Source: Draconibacterium orientale (GTDB lineage Bacteria; Bacteroidota; Bacteroidia; Bacteroidales; JAADGE01). From it: DNA of 40,655 nucleotides. A model generated the notes under the pieces. It was not told where the DNA came from, made no database searches, and saw only the letters and a program-made list of their open reading frames with translations. The translations under genes and the position numbers were made by a program. This document shows, piece by piece, positions 25,148 to 33,892 of this stretch; positions within the stretch are counted from its first letter, which is position 1; each line of letters begins with the position of its first letter. Location: the NCBI GenBank assembly GCA_022729995.1, contig DZBS01000016.1, positions 1 through 40,655 of the forward strand. The letters run 5' to 3'.

Positions 25148-26259
25148 AAGTAATGATTTTAGGTCCGGCATATCCGTTAAGAGGCGGAATTGCAGACACA
25201 AACGAATCGCTCGCAAACGCATTTATTAAAAAGGGATTTCAAACTAAAATTCTTTCTTTCAAATTACAATATCCAAATTTTTTGTTTCCCGGAAGAACAC
25301 AATTTTCTGAAGAAAAAAAACCTGAAAATTTAGATATTGAAACTTATGTAAACTCAATAAATCCAATAAATTGGCTGCGTTCGGCAAAAAAAATTAATAA
25401 ATTTAATCCGGATATTTTAATTATAAGATATTGGTTGCCTTTTATGTCGCCGTGTTTGGGAACAATTGCAGGTTTTGTAAACAAAAACATAAAAGTTATT
25501 GCCTTAACCGACAATATTTTGCCTCACGAAAACCGATTGGGCGATAAAATTCTTACAAAATATTTTGTCAAAAATATTGATGCTTTTATTACAATGTCAA
25601 ACACAGTTTATGCTGAACTTGAAGAATTTACATCGAAACCAAAAATAAATATTCCGCACCCGATAAATACAAATCTTGGAAAAAAAACAACTAAAAAAGA
25701 AGCAATTGAATTTTTAAAATTAGATGAAAATTATAAATACATTTTATTTTTCGGACTTGTAAGAAAATATAAAGGACTTGATTTATTGATTGATGCAATG
25801 TCGGACGAAAGAATAAAATCAGAAAAAATTAAGCTTATTGTTGCCGGTGAATTTTACGATTCACCCCAAATTTACACCGAGCAAATCGTCAAAAACGGAA
25901 TTGAAGAAAATGTAATTATTCATAATAAATTTATTCAGCTCGAAGAAATAAAATATTATTTTTCGGCTTCGGATTTATCTGCACAAACCTATCACAACGC
26001 CAGCCAAAGCGGAATTACTCAAATTGCCATGAACTTTGAAATACCTATGCTTGTTACAAATGTTGGCGGATTAGCCGAAGTTGTGAAACACAACGAAACA
26101 GGTTTTGTTTGTGAAAAAAATGCCGACAAAATTGCCGAATGTATTTTAAGTTTTTTTAATAATGAAAATTCAAATTTATTAATTGAAAATATCAAACAGG
26201 AAAAAATAAAATACAGCTGGGACAATTTTGTCGACAGAATAATTAATGAACTTTTATAA
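25144..26259 (+). CDS. Glycosyltransferase, GT4-like (GT-B fold)
   Basis: 371 residues. The N-terminal Rossmann domain opens with MKVMILGPAYPLRGGIADTN, a common GT4 start with a Gly-rich acceptor loop. The C-terminal nucleotide-sugar domain shows YILFFGLVRKYKGLDLLIDAM, LIVAGEFYD and MLVTNVGGLAEVVKHNETGFV, where the Glu of GGLAE is in the position that contacts the sugar nucleotide. The donor and acceptor are unknown; there is no polysaccharide cluster here. It is cytoplasmic or membrane-associated with no membrane segment. It is the last gene of the plus-strand run that begins at 18342, overlaps the Nudix gene by 4 bases, and ends 4 bases from the convergent pit gene. Confidence 0.88.
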   Translation: MKVMILGPAYPLRGGIADTNESLANAFIKKGFQTKILSFKLQYPNFLFPGRTQFSEEKKPENLDIETYVNSINPINWLRSAKKINKFNPDILIIRYWLPFMSPCLGTIAGFVNKNIKVIALTDNILPHENRLGDKILTKYFVKNIDAFITMSNTVYAELEEFTSKPKINIPHPINTNLGKKTTKKEAIEFLKLDENYKYILFFGLVRKYKGLDLLIDAMSDERIKSEKIKLIVAGEFYDSPQIYTEQIVKNGIEENVIIHNKFIQLEEIKYYFSASDLSAQTYHNASQSGITQIAMNFEIPMLVTNVGGLAEVVKHNETGFVCEKNADKIAECILSFFNNENSNLLIENIKQEKIKYSWDNFVDRIINELL

Positions 26260-26263
26260 TAAT

Positions 26264-27469
26264 TTATATAAAAATACTCAAAATATAATATACACCAATT
26301 GCCATAATTGCGCTAACCGGAATTGTAATAATCCAAGCCCAAAGCAATTTTACGGTAACACCCCAACGAACAGCAGAAAGCCTTTTGGTTGCTCCCACTC
26401 CCATTATTGAACCTGTAATTGTGTGAGTTGTGCTTACAGGAATTTTCAAAAATTCTGTTACAAATAAAGTAATTGCTCCTGCCGTTTCGGCTGCAACACC
26501 TTCAAAAGGAGTAACTTTTGTAATTTTTGTTCCCATTGTTTTCACAATTTTCCAACCTCCGCTCATTGTTCCAAATGCAATTGCCGTGTAACAAGCAATA
26601 GGAACCCAAAAAGGTATAGGAAAATCGGCAAATGAAACATCAGAACCTGTTGATTGATTTGAATATAACCACATTGTTACCCAAATAATTCCCATTACTT
26701 TTTGTGCATCGTTTCCGCCGTGGCCAATGCTAAATGCTGCGGACGAAATCAACTGTAATTTTTTAAACCATTTACCCGATTTGTATGTATTTAACGAACT
26801 CAAAAACAATGAAAATACACTCATTATTAAAACAATAATCGACAGTAAAATCCACTTAATATTTTTAGCGTCAAAAATTATACTTATATAATGATTTCCG
26901 AATTTTTCGTCAACATTTGTTTTTATTTTAAAATAGAGTAAAATAAATGTTGAAATGATAATTACAATTGATATTATTTTGGGAACAATATTTTTTGTTG
27001 CCGAATGTAAAAACCAAAGGGCAATTAAGAATGCAACAAACATTCCAACTGCGGGCGCAATAACAATAAATCCGGCAGTTTTAGAAACTGTAACTACATT
27101 TATTGAAGAAAAACCTGCATACGCAATTGCTGCTCCGGCAAATCCGCCAATAAGTGTATGCGACGAAGATGAAGGAATTCCGTAATACCAAGTTACCAAA
27201 TTCCAGATAATTGCTGCAATTATACCCGACAAAATTACTTTGTATGTAATAAATTCTTCAAAAACTGTTTTGGCAACTGTGTTTGCAACACCGTGTTCTT
27301 TAAAAATAAAATATGCAATAAAATTAAAAAATGCTGCCCAAACAACTGCCTGAAAAGGAGTTAATACTTTTGTAGAAACAATTGTTGCTATTGAATTTGC
27401 TGCGTCATGGAATCCGTTAATGAAATCGAAAACCAGAGCAAGAATAATAATTAAAATAACTATACTCAT
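26264..27469 (-). CDS. pit: Inorganic phosphate transporter, PitA family
   Basis: 401-residue polytopic membrane protein with about ten hydrophobic segments. The two Pit signature repeats are present: DFINGFHDAANSIATIVSTK near the N-terminus and FSIGHGGNDAQKVMGI in the second half, along with GIPSSSSHTLIGG and IPVSTTHTITGSIMGVG. Pit carriers bring in metal-phosphate by proton symport. It lies 12 bases after a DUF47 protein gene, the standard partner, and is the second gene of that operon. The family call is secure. Sulphate has been shown as substrate for some relatives, so phosphate is likely but not proven. Confidence 0.95.
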   Translation of the reverse strand: MSIVILIIILALVFDFINGFHDAANSIATIVSTKVLTPFQAVVWAAFFNFIAYFIFKEHGVANTVAKTVFEEFITYKVILSGIIAAIIWNLVTWYYGIPSSSSHTLIGGFAGAAIAYAGFSSINVVTVSKTAGFIVIAPAVGMFVAFLIALWFLHSATKNIVPKIISIVIIISTFILLYFKIKTNVDEKFGNHYISIIFDAKNIKWILLSIIVLIMSVFSLFLSSLNTYKSGKWFKKLQLISSAAFSIGHGGNDAQKVMGIIWVTMWLYSNQSTGSDVSFADFPIPFWVPIACYTAIAFGTMSGGWKIVKTMGTKITKVTPFEGVAAETAGAITLFVTEFLKIPVSTTHTITGSIMGVGATKRLSAVRWGVTVKLLWAWIITIPVSAIMAIGVYYILSIFI

Positions 27470-27481
27470 TTATGTTTCTGA

Positions 27482-28129
27482 TTAAGAATATTTTACAAGA
27501 ATAGATTCTATAACATCCGCTGCGTCTTCGCATTTGTCGGAAACTATTTCCATACTTTGCAAAATATCTTTCTTTTTGATTATGTCAATAGCATTTTGTT
27601 CTTTTTCAAACAATTCCACTAATCCAAGTTCAAAAACATCATCGGCTTTATTTTCCAAATTATTCACAATTATGCATGCTTCTTTGATTTTTTTGATATT
27701 ATCCAAATATCTTAATCCTTCAACTGCTTTGTTTAATTCTCTTATCGCTTCGGCGTTGATATCTGCAAGTTTTTTAATGTTTTCGTCAACTTTATCAATT
27801 TTAAACAGAATTATTTTCTTTGATGAAGCATAAATATAATCGGCAACATCATCCAGAGCCGACGCTAATTCGTGAATGTCTTCTCTGTCAAACGGAGTTA
27901 TAAAATTTAATCCTAATTGAACAAAAACATCATGAGTTAAATCGTCGTTTGCGTGCTCAAAATCTTTAATTTTTTGATTTATCGTTTTACGTTTTTCAAC
28001 TTCATCGGAATTAATTAATTCGATAAACAAATTGTTCATGCTGATAAGGTTCTTTGAAATTTGCTCGAAAAGATTATAGAAAACCTTATTCTTTACTGAA
28101 AATGATCGTAGAAAACTTGATATTGACAT
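27482..28129 (-). CDS. DUF47 (PhoU-like) phosphate transport regulator
   Basis: 215 residues, entirely helical, with the DUF47/PhoU-like pattern of acidic and charged clusters that bind metal ions: INQKIKDFEHANDDLTHDVFVQLG, TPFDREDIHELASALDDVADYIY, CIIVNNLENKADDVFELGLVELF and VSDKCEDAADVIESILVKYS. Proteins of this family sit beside Pit transporters and are thought to control their activity. The first gene of a two-gene operon with pit 12 bases downstream. Upstream lie a -7 box and a 14-bp perfect palindrome (28154-28182). Confidence 0.93.
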   Translation of the reverse strand: MSISSFLRSFSVKNKVFYNLFEQISKNLISMNNLFIELINSDEVEKRKTINQKIKDFEHANDDLTHDVFVQLGLNFITPFDREDIHELASALDDVADYIYASSKKIILFKIDKVDENIKKLADINAEAIRELNKAVEGLRYLDNIKKIKEACIIVNNLENKADDVFELGLVELFEKEQNAIDIIKKKDILQSMEIVSDKCEDAADVIESILVKYS

Positions 28130-28153
28130 TTATTTTTATTTTTGATTAAAATG

Positions 28154-28161
28154 CAAAAGTA
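28154..28161 (-). promoter_or_regulatory. -7 box of the DUF47-pit promoter
   Basis: The minus strand reads TACTTTTG, an exact TAnnTTTG match, 24 bases upstream of the DUF47 ATG at 28129. No TTG occurs at the usual -33 spacing; that position is instead taken by the palindrome at 28169-28182, which could be an operator for a factor that compensates for or blocks the promoter. Confidence 0.5.
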
Positions 28162-28168
28162 ATTAATA

Positions 28169-28182
28169 TTTCATTAATGAAA
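28169..28182. promoter_or_regulatory. 14-bp perfect palindrome in the DUF47-pit promoter, candidate operator
   Basis: The sequence TTTCATTAATGAAA is a perfect inverted repeat ending 7 bases upstream of the -7 box, so it covers the region just downstream of, and into, the -33 position. Such placement is typical of a site for a dimeric regulator. The palindrome is AT-rich and could be chance; no protein is assigned. Confidence 0.33.
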
Positions 28183-28337
28183 CTACATGAAATACTTACA
28201 ATAAAATATCTTAATTAAATAATAATCAGCGAATTAAAGTTCAAGAAATAAATTAATTAAAACCCGCAAACACACAATCGCCTGACAATCTTATTGATAA
28301 CAAAGGAGAATTCCAATGTTAAATAATTGTTAATTTT

Positions 28338-29993
28338 TTAGAAGAAATCAATGTCGCCGTAATCGTCTTGTATTTTAACTCCGAGAACCAAGACATCGTC
28401 AAGTTGTTTTATGCCGTCTCGCCATGTTTCAAACGTTTCAAAAAGCATTTCTTTTTGTTTGTACATCGGTTCGGAACTTATATTTAACAATAATTTTTGA
28501 AATCTGTTAATTTTAAATTTTTGATTTTTATCACCTCCAAATTGATCCATATATCCGTCGGATAAAAGATACAAAATATCATTTGTTTGTAATTGAATTT
28601 TATGATTTGTAAAAGCTCTTTCGTTAACATAAACTCCAACGGGCATTCTGTCGGGTTTAACAATAATTAATTCGGGATTTCCTTTGTCGGCGTTTCTGAT
28701 AATATAAAGCGGAATATTTGCGCCGGAATATTGAACTTCTTTTTTTTCTATATCAATAATACAAAGCGACATATCCATTCCGTCGGAACTTTTTCCTCTT
28801 GCATGTTCTTGATGTAGAGAAGCTTTTACTCGTTTTCTTAGTTCATTAAGAACATCGTTTGCGTGCGGTCTTTTGTCGAGTCTCACAATTTCGTTTAACA
28901 AAGCAACTCCGAGCATACTCATAAATGCGCCGGGAACTCCGTGTCCGGTGCAATCTGCTGCTGCAACAGCAATAAAATTATTTACTTGTTTTATCCAATA
29001 AAAATCGCCGCTAACAATATCGCGAGGAATGTAAAGAATAAAATTTTCGGGTATAAATTGCTTTATAAATATTGAGCTGGGCAAAACTGCTTGCTGAATA
29101 AACTGTGCGTATCTTATACTCGATGTAATATTTTTATTTATTTTTTCGAGTTGATTTTTTTGAACTTCAAGTTCTTCTTCTGTTGAAATATTTCTATAAA
29201 TTCCTTCAATTGCAATTAAATCTCCGTCTTTATTAAAAGTTCCTTTGTTTGCTTGAATTATCCATCTTTCGTTTCCTTCGGGGTCAATAATTTTGTATTT
29301 CAAAGTTGGAGCAACGCCCCAATCTGTTTCCAAACTATTTTCATAATATTCTACAAAATCGGGATGAAGTATTTTATTGATAAAAAAAGGAGTTTTATAA
29401 AAGCTGTTTTTCGAATATCCGAAAACTTTCATTGCCGCAGGGCTGATATATTCATATTGTCCGTCGGGAAACGACATTCTAAATACTGCATCGCTCAATC
29501 CGGTAATTAGTCCGCTATATTTTCTTTCGCTTTCAACAAGTTCTTTTTCGGCTTTTTTTCTTATTGATATTTCTAATTTCAGTTGTTCGTTTTGCTTTTG
29601 AATTAAATCTCCGGAATGTTTTAATTCTAAATGAGTTCTGACTCTTGCCAGAAGTTCTTTTATCTTAAAAGGTTTTGTAATATAATCAACAGCACCTAAA
29701 TCAAAACCTCTTATTATATCTTCGGTTCGGTCTTTTCCGGTAAGAAATATTATTGGAATATCTCTTGTTTGTTCGTCGTTTTTTAAAATTTCGCACACTT
29801 CAAATCCGTCTTGAACAGGCATAATTATGTCAAGAAGAATTAAATCGGGTTTGTGTAACAGTACTTGTTTAATTGCTTCTTTACCGTTTTCTGCTTTTAT
29901 AACCTCAATATTTTCTTCTGACAATAAATCTTCCAAAACCATTAAATTGGCTTCAATATCGTCAACTATCAATAATTTTGCTCCGTTTTTCAA
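28338..29993 (-). CDS. Response regulator with REC, PAS and PP2C (SpoIIE) phosphatase output
   Basis: 551 residues. REC (1-125) has the acidic pair Asp11-Asp12 and phospho-acceptor Asp55 in LLDIIMPVQDG, with the conserved Lys in DYITKPF. A coiled coil (130-155) leads to PAS (about 155-285, YISPAAMKVFGYS) and a PP2C phosphatase of the SpoIIE/RsbU type (about 290-545) with motifs RDIVSGDFYW, ADCTGHGVPGAFMSMLG, SSDGMDMSL and YLLSDGYMDQFGG, so the metal-binding aspartates are intact. Such enzymes dephosphorylate anti-sigma-factor antagonists or related Ser/Thr phosphoproteins in response to a kinase. No antagonist or anti-sigma gene is adjacent. The start is TTG (29991-29993): the frame has no ATG before the stop upstream, and MKNGAKLLIVDD is the normal REC opening. 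Confidence 0.93.
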   Translation of the reverse strand: MKNGAKLLIVDDIEANLMVLEDLLSEENIEVIKAENGKEAIKQVLLHKPDLILLDIIMPVQDGFEVCEILKNDEQTRDIPIIFLTGKDRTEDIIRGFDLGAVDYITKPFKIKELLARVRTHLELKHSGDLIQKQNEQLKLEISIRKKAEKELVESERKYSGLITGLSDAVFRMSFPDGQYEYISPAAMKVFGYSKNSFYKTPFFINKILHPDFVEYYENSLETDWGVAPTLKYKIIDPEGNERWIIQANKGTFNKDGDLIAIEGIYRNISTEEELEVQKNQLEKINKNITSSIRYAQFIQQAVLPSSIFIKQFIPENFILYIPRDIVSGDFYWIKQVNNFIAVAAADCTGHGVPGAFMSMLGVALLNEIVRLDKRPHANDVLNELRKRVKASLHQEHARGKSSDGMDMSLCIIDIEKKEVQYSGANIPLYIIRNADKGNPELIIVKPDRMPVGVYVNERAFTNHKIQLQTNDILYLLSDGYMDQFGGDKNQKFKINRFQKLLLNISSEPMYKQKEMLFETFETWRDGIKQLDDVLVLGVKIQDDYGDIDFF

Positions 29994-30034
29994 AATATCC
30001 TGTTTGAAATATTCTTAGTTTTTTAGATTTGTTC

Positions 30035-30069
30035 CAAAGTTAAGAAAATCTTTTAATTTATAATTACAA
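30035..30069 (-). promoter_or_regulatory. Candidate promoter of the REC-PAS-PP2C gene
   Basis: The minus strand has an exact -7 box TAACTTTG (30035-30042), 41 bases upstream of the TTG start. The nearest TTG upstream (30067-30069) is 24 bases away, slightly longer than typical, and lies within the last codons of the pullulanase gene. The -7 box is credible; the -33 is doubtful. Confidence 0.4.
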
Positions 30070-32880
30070 TTGTTTTTTTTTGGCTGATAAAATTAAACTC
30101 TTTGAAGGAATAATTATCATTCCTTCATTTATTTTAACTTCTGATTTTCTGATATTTTGTTGATTTATGTCTGACAAATTATTGTCAGCTAAAATTACAA
30201 ATTTTTCTATATTTTCAAATATTTTATTATAAAAAATTACTTCTGTTTCGCTTGTATTAATAAAAACGTATAAACTATCATATTCAGTATTTTTTGTCAA
30301 AATTTTATATGCTAAATATTTTTCGGGTTTGATATTATTATATTCGGTTTGTTTAAAATCTTTTATAAATAAATCAATCACAATTTCATTTTGCTCGTTA
30401 ATTTTATTTGCACAAATATAATTATTGCCCGAAGGAGAATAGGCATAATCCAAATAATCCCATTTTCCGGGAGTTTCAATAAGTTTAAAATTTAATTCGG
30501 GTGTTGAACTCCATTTTTTCAAATCAAAATTCAAAATTTGTTGTTTATTGAATAAAATTTCCGAATTCCCAAATTGGTCGAAATCCAAATAAAACGGATT
30601 ATTTTCGGGATTTGCATCTTCTTTATGAATTTCGCCTACAAGGTAAAACCTTTTATTTGCAGGTCCGTTTTTGAAAATAATTTTAAATTCTTCTAATTTT
30701 TCAGTTTTAAAAGAATTATATTTTGTTTCGATATAGTTTTGATTTTCATTTCTTAAAAATTCAAAATCAGTAAAATCTCCGTTTCTCAAACATTCAAATT
30801 TTCTTCTTATTTTTATTAATCCTTTCACATAATTGAATAAATCTTTAGCATATTTTGAATTTTCATCGGTCAATTTATTCCACCTGAACATATTTGTAAA
30901 ATCAACGGATTGATATGAGTTTTCATGAAAAAACTTCACTCCTTCTTCTTGTTCGACATAAGCAGAAGTTCGAGTTCTTTTGACTTCGACATCAAAATCG
31001 GAAAGCGGTTTTGTTCTCATAATTTCATCTCCGCCGTGCAAAAGTATTTTTCCTTTGGATACAAATAATATTGCGAATGCAAGTTTCATCTGAGCCAATC
31101 TTTCAGTTAAACTATTATCATTTTGTGTTAAATTAATTTTGTCCCAAAGCGTGTGTCCGTCGTGTATCGACAAATAATTTATACAATCTGCGACTTTATT
31201 TGCAAATAAATTATAAGAATCAAAAAAAATATCGGTATTAAAAGGCAAAAAATCTGTATCGAAATTTTTAAAAGCTCCAATAATTCCTGTTGACATTCTA
31301 CTTGCTTCAAATTGGTTTCCTTGCACAAATCCTTTAAATTCGCCGTTTCCGGTTGATGAATCTCTAAAAGAATCGTTAAAAACCGAAACATGTAAATCTT
31401 CTTCGGGGAAATTATTTTTTGTGAATGCAGAATTTTCTTCAATATCTGTGAAATTCCAAGCTTCGCCGTGCAAAATTAATTCATAAATATTTTTCGGATT
31501 ATATTCTTTCCCAACTTCTTGTCTTATTTGTCGCATTGTCTCGTGGTCGTGAAAACTCATTAAATCAAACCTAAAACCGTCGATATGATATTCTTTTACG
31601 AAATATTTGAGCACATCAATAATAAATTTTCTCACCGATTTTCTTCTCGATTCAAGTGAAGGTCCGGCGCCTGTATGTCCGGAAATTTCTCCGTTTTGAT
31701 TATGTCTGAAATAACAAGCCGGTGCAATATTTTCAAATGTTTCAACAATATAAGAATGATTAAAAACAACATCGAGAATTACACCTATTCCTTTTTCGTG
31801 AAGATTTTTTATAAGTGTTTTAAATTCTTTGATTCTAACAAAAGGATTTTCCGGATTTTGACAATATTTTCCTTCGGGCGTAAAATAATTTAACGGGTCG
31901 TAGCCCCAATTATAATTGGATTTTTCCGCAGCTTTTCCCGTGAATTTTCTGTCGGCTTCATTCACGGTGTAACATTTATTTACGGGCATTAATTGAACAT
32001 GTGTAATTCCCAAATCGACCAAATAATCAATTTTTTGAGAAAATCCGCTAAAAGTTCCTGCAATATTTTCGGCAACAATTCCGGGTTGAATCGTAAAATC
32101 ACGAACATTTATTTCATAAAAAACAACATCTGTTTCGTCTTTTATATATTTAAAATTTGAATATTCATTTACGAAATTTTCGGGTTTTGCTTTTTCCGAA
32201 TTTGTATTAATTAAAGCAGATTTTCCAATTTCATCTGTTTCGGAATTAAAAACTGCCATTGATTTTGAGTATGGATCAAGAGCTTGAGTTGTTTTTCCGT
32301 AGGCATAAATTAAATATCTGTAATAAATAAATTCTGTTTCCGAATATAAAATTTCTTTTTTATTTGTTTCAAACTCCCAAATTCCTTTATCTTTTCTTTT
32401 TGCCGAAAATGTTTTATCTGTTAAAATTTGATTTTGGTTTTTATCGAAAAAAATAATTTCAACTTTTACGGCAGGCGGCGACCAAAGTTTGAATTTGCAA
32501 ACATTGCCGATAACAGAAAGTCCAAAATTTTCTTCCGAAGAAATATCAAAATAAGAATCAAGGATTTCGTTAATCAACGGGTCAAGAATCACATAAGATT
32601 CATCATTATCTATTTTTATTTTATAATTTTTTGTAAAAGTAAAATTGCCTTTTAAAGTAATTTTTCTATCTTGATAAAAAATTTCAAAATTATTTTCAAC
32701 CAATAAATTAAAATTGTTTTCATAATTTATTGAATATAATTTTATATCTTTAAAATTGATATTTTGATAGAAAAAAACAACAATTTCGTTTAGATTCACG
32801 AATAATGCCTTTTCGATAAGCGTGTTTTTAGGATTTACAAACAAATTGTAATCCGAAAGATTTTTAAAATTATGAATCAT
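30064..32880 (-). CDS. pulA: Type I pullulanase / glycogen debranching enzyme (GH13), cytoplasmic
   Basis: 938 residues. An N-terminal domain (1-120) and a CBM48 domain (about 125-225, CKFKLWSPPAVKVEIIFFD) precede the GH13 barrel (about 250-620). The type I pullulanase signature YNWGYDP is at about 323-329. GH13 regions follow: DVVFNHS (about 370), GFRFDLMSF with nucleophile Asp near 439, HGEAWN with the acid/base Glu near 473, and YLSIHDGHTLWD with the third Asp near 574. It cleaves alpha-1,6 branches. No signal peptide is present, so it probably works on storage glycogen or imported malto-oligosaccharides in the cytoplasm. The part after the barrel is about 300 residues and includes a segment (PFYLDFDQFGNSEILFNK) that does not look like an ordinary C-terminal beta domain. 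Single gene with a strong promoter. Confidence 0.92.
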   Translation of the reverse strand: MIHNFKNLSDYNLFVNPKNTLIEKALFVNLNEIVVFFYQNINFKDIKLYSINYENNFNLLVENNFEIFYQDRKITLKGNFTFTKNYKIKIDNDESYVILDPLINEILDSYFDISSEENFGLSVIGNVCKFKLWSPPAVKVEIIFFDKNQNQILTDKTFSAKRKDKGIWEFETNKKEILYSETEFIYYRYLIYAYGKTTQALDPYSKSMAVFNSETDEIGKSALINTNSEKAKPENFVNEYSNFKYIKDETDVVFYEINVRDFTIQPGIVAENIAGTFSGFSQKIDYLVDLGITHVQLMPVNKCYTVNEADRKFTGKAAEKSNYNWGYDPLNYFTPEGKYCQNPENPFVRIKEFKTLIKNLHEKGIGVILDVVFNHSYIVETFENIAPACYFRHNQNGEISGHTGAGPSLESRRKSVRKFIIDVLKYFVKEYHIDGFRFDLMSFHDHETMRQIRQEVGKEYNPKNIYELILHGEAWNFTDIEENSAFTKNNFPEEDLHVSVFNDSFRDSSTGNGEFKGFVQGNQFEASRMSTGIIGAFKNFDTDFLPFNTDIFFDSYNLFANKVADCINYLSIHDGHTLWDKINLTQNDNSLTERLAQMKLAFAILFVSKGKILLHGGDEIMRTKPLSDFDVEVKRTRTSAYVEQEEGVKFFHENSYQSVDFTNMFRWNKLTDENSKYAKDLFNYVKGLIKIRRKFECLRNGDFTDFEFLRNENQNYIETKYNSFKTEKLEEFKIIFKNGPANKRFYLVGEIHKEDANPENNPFYLDFDQFGNSEILFNKQQILNFDLKKWSSTPELNFKLIETPGKWDYLDYAYSPSGNNYICANKINEQNEIVIDLFIKDFKQTEYNNIKPEKYLAYKILTKNTEYDSLYVFINTSETEVIFYNKIFENIEKFVILADNNLSDINQQNIRKSEVKINEGMIIIPSKSLILSAKKKQL

Positions 32881-32904
32881 AAAAAATTGGTTTTAATTGA
32901 TAAA

Positions 32905-32935
32905 CAAATATATAAATTGCTTTTAGAATAAACAA
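32905..32935 (-). promoter_or_regulatory. Promoter of the pullulanase gene (TTG-N20-TATATTTG)
   Basis: On the minus strand TTTTG (TTG at 32933-32935) is followed after 20 bases by an exact -7 box TATATTTG (32905-32912), 24 bases before the ATG at 32880. This is one of the best-formed Bacteroidota promoters in the window. Its -33 element ends 1 base before the start codon of the divergent hydrolase, so the two 5' regions overlap. Confidence 0.65.
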
Positions 32936-32936
32936 A

Positions 32937-33731
32937 ATGACCTTATTTTTTAGAAAAACCGGACAAGGCGAACCAATTATTATTTGTCACGGGTTGTACG
33001 GAATGTCGGAAAATTGGATTCCGATTGCAAAAGTATTGGGCGAAAATTACGAAGTTTTTCTTCCGGACATGCGCAATCACGGGCTTTCGCCACATGCCGA
33101 CAGTAATTCGTATTTTGATTTGAGTAATGATATTTTGGAATTGATAAAAAAAAATAATTTGAAAAATGTTATTCTTGCCGGACATTCAATGGGCGGAAAA
33201 GCATGTATGCAATTGTGCGTTGAAAACCCCGATATTGTTAAAAAACTTATTGTAATTGATATTTCGCCGATGGGTTATTTGAATTTTAACAGTGAAAACA
33301 AAAGCAGACTTAACCACAATAATATTCTGACTTTTATGGCAACTTTTGATTTTTCGAGAATAAAAACAAGAAATGAAATAAACAATCAAATTTTTGAACA
33401 TTTCAAAGACGAATTCACTCAACAATTTTTAATAAAAAATATTATAAAAGACGAAAATTTAGAATACAGATGGAAAATTAATGCAAAGTTTTTTTGGCAA
33501 AATCATTCGGAAATACTTAAAGAAGTAGATTTTAAGAACCAAAAAATTACATGCGAAACATTATTTTTAAAAGGAGAAAATTCAGACTATATTGTTCAGG
33601 AAGATATTGATTTTATTAAAGAGCATTTTACAAATGTTGAAATAAAATCTATTAAAAATGCAGGTCACGGAATTCATGCAGAAAATCCGTTTGCTTTAAT
33701 TTTAGAAATGAAAAATTTTCTGCAAAAATAA
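32937..33731 (+). CDS. Alpha/beta-fold hydrolase (YbfF-like esterase)
   Basis: 264 residues with the alpha/beta-hydrolase pattern: oxyanion-hole segment IIICHGLYGMSENW, DMRNHGLSPH, nucleophile elbow AGHSMGG with Ser84, an acidic residue after the strand containing CETLFLKGENSDY, and the catalytic His in NAGHGIHAENP. DMRNHG and the HG-x-x-G opening are typical of the YbfF/ABHD11-like esterase group. It has no signal peptide, so it is cytoplasmic; the substrate is unknown. It is divergent from the pullulanase with only 56 bases between starts. A G+C-rich hairpin begins 4 bases after its stop. Confidence 0.9.
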   Translation: MTLFFRKTGQGEPIIICHGLYGMSENWIPIAKVLGENYEVFLPDMRNHGLSPHADSNSYFDLSNDILELIKKNNLKNVILAGHSMGGKACMQLCVENPDIVKKLIVIDISPMGYLNFNSENKSRLNHNNILTFMATFDFSRIKTRNEINNQIFEHFKDEFTQQFLIKNIIKDENLEYRWKINAKFFWQNHSEILKEVDFKNQKITCETLFLKGENSDYIVQEDIDFIKEHFTNVEIKSIKNAGHGIHAENPFALILEMKNFLQK

Positions 33732-33753
33732 AAAGCCGGGTGGTTAGTCCGGC
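33724..33753 (-). terminator. Intrinsic terminator of the secreted amidotransferase-like protein gene
   Basis: Read on the minus strand, stem GCCGG (33749-33753), a 9-base loop and CCGGC (33735-33739) are followed by TTTTTATTTTT (33734-33724), a canonical hairpin plus T-tract about 140 bases after the stop of the gene at 33893. On the plus strand the same hairpin begins 4 bases after the hydrolase stop but has only a poor T-tract, so it may work weakly in that direction too. Confidence 0.68.
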
Positions 33754-33892
33754 GATTTATCAAAACCCGCAAAAAATATTATGGGTTTGGTGTTTAAGGT
33801 TTGGGTTTCCCTGATTGTTTGTTTATGAAAAAAGTTTTAGGTTAAACTTTGTTTTATATGTGATGAAATAAAAAATCAAATTCCATAAAAAA

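Noticed and set aside
18342-26259. The eight-gene plus-strand run as a specialised biosynthetic cluster (reductase, Nudix, glycosyltransferase, amidotransferase)
   Set aside because: The run mixes clear housekeeping functions (miaA, PurF-like, CNNM) and lacks carrier proteins, synthases or exporters that would define a pathway. Close packing alone is normal in these genomes.
28312-28335. Short ORF with an AGGAG-like site (ATG at 28317) between the DUF47 and PP2C genes
   Set aside because: It would encode five residues. Bacteroidota do not rely on Shine-Dalgarno sites, and no leader-peptide context is visible.
33761-33790. Possible hairpin AAAACCC...GGGTTT as a riboswitch or second terminator
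   Set aside because: The stem is short with a long AT loop, there is no T-tract, and it lies in the 3' region of two convergent genes where the hairpin at 33735-33753 already explains termination.
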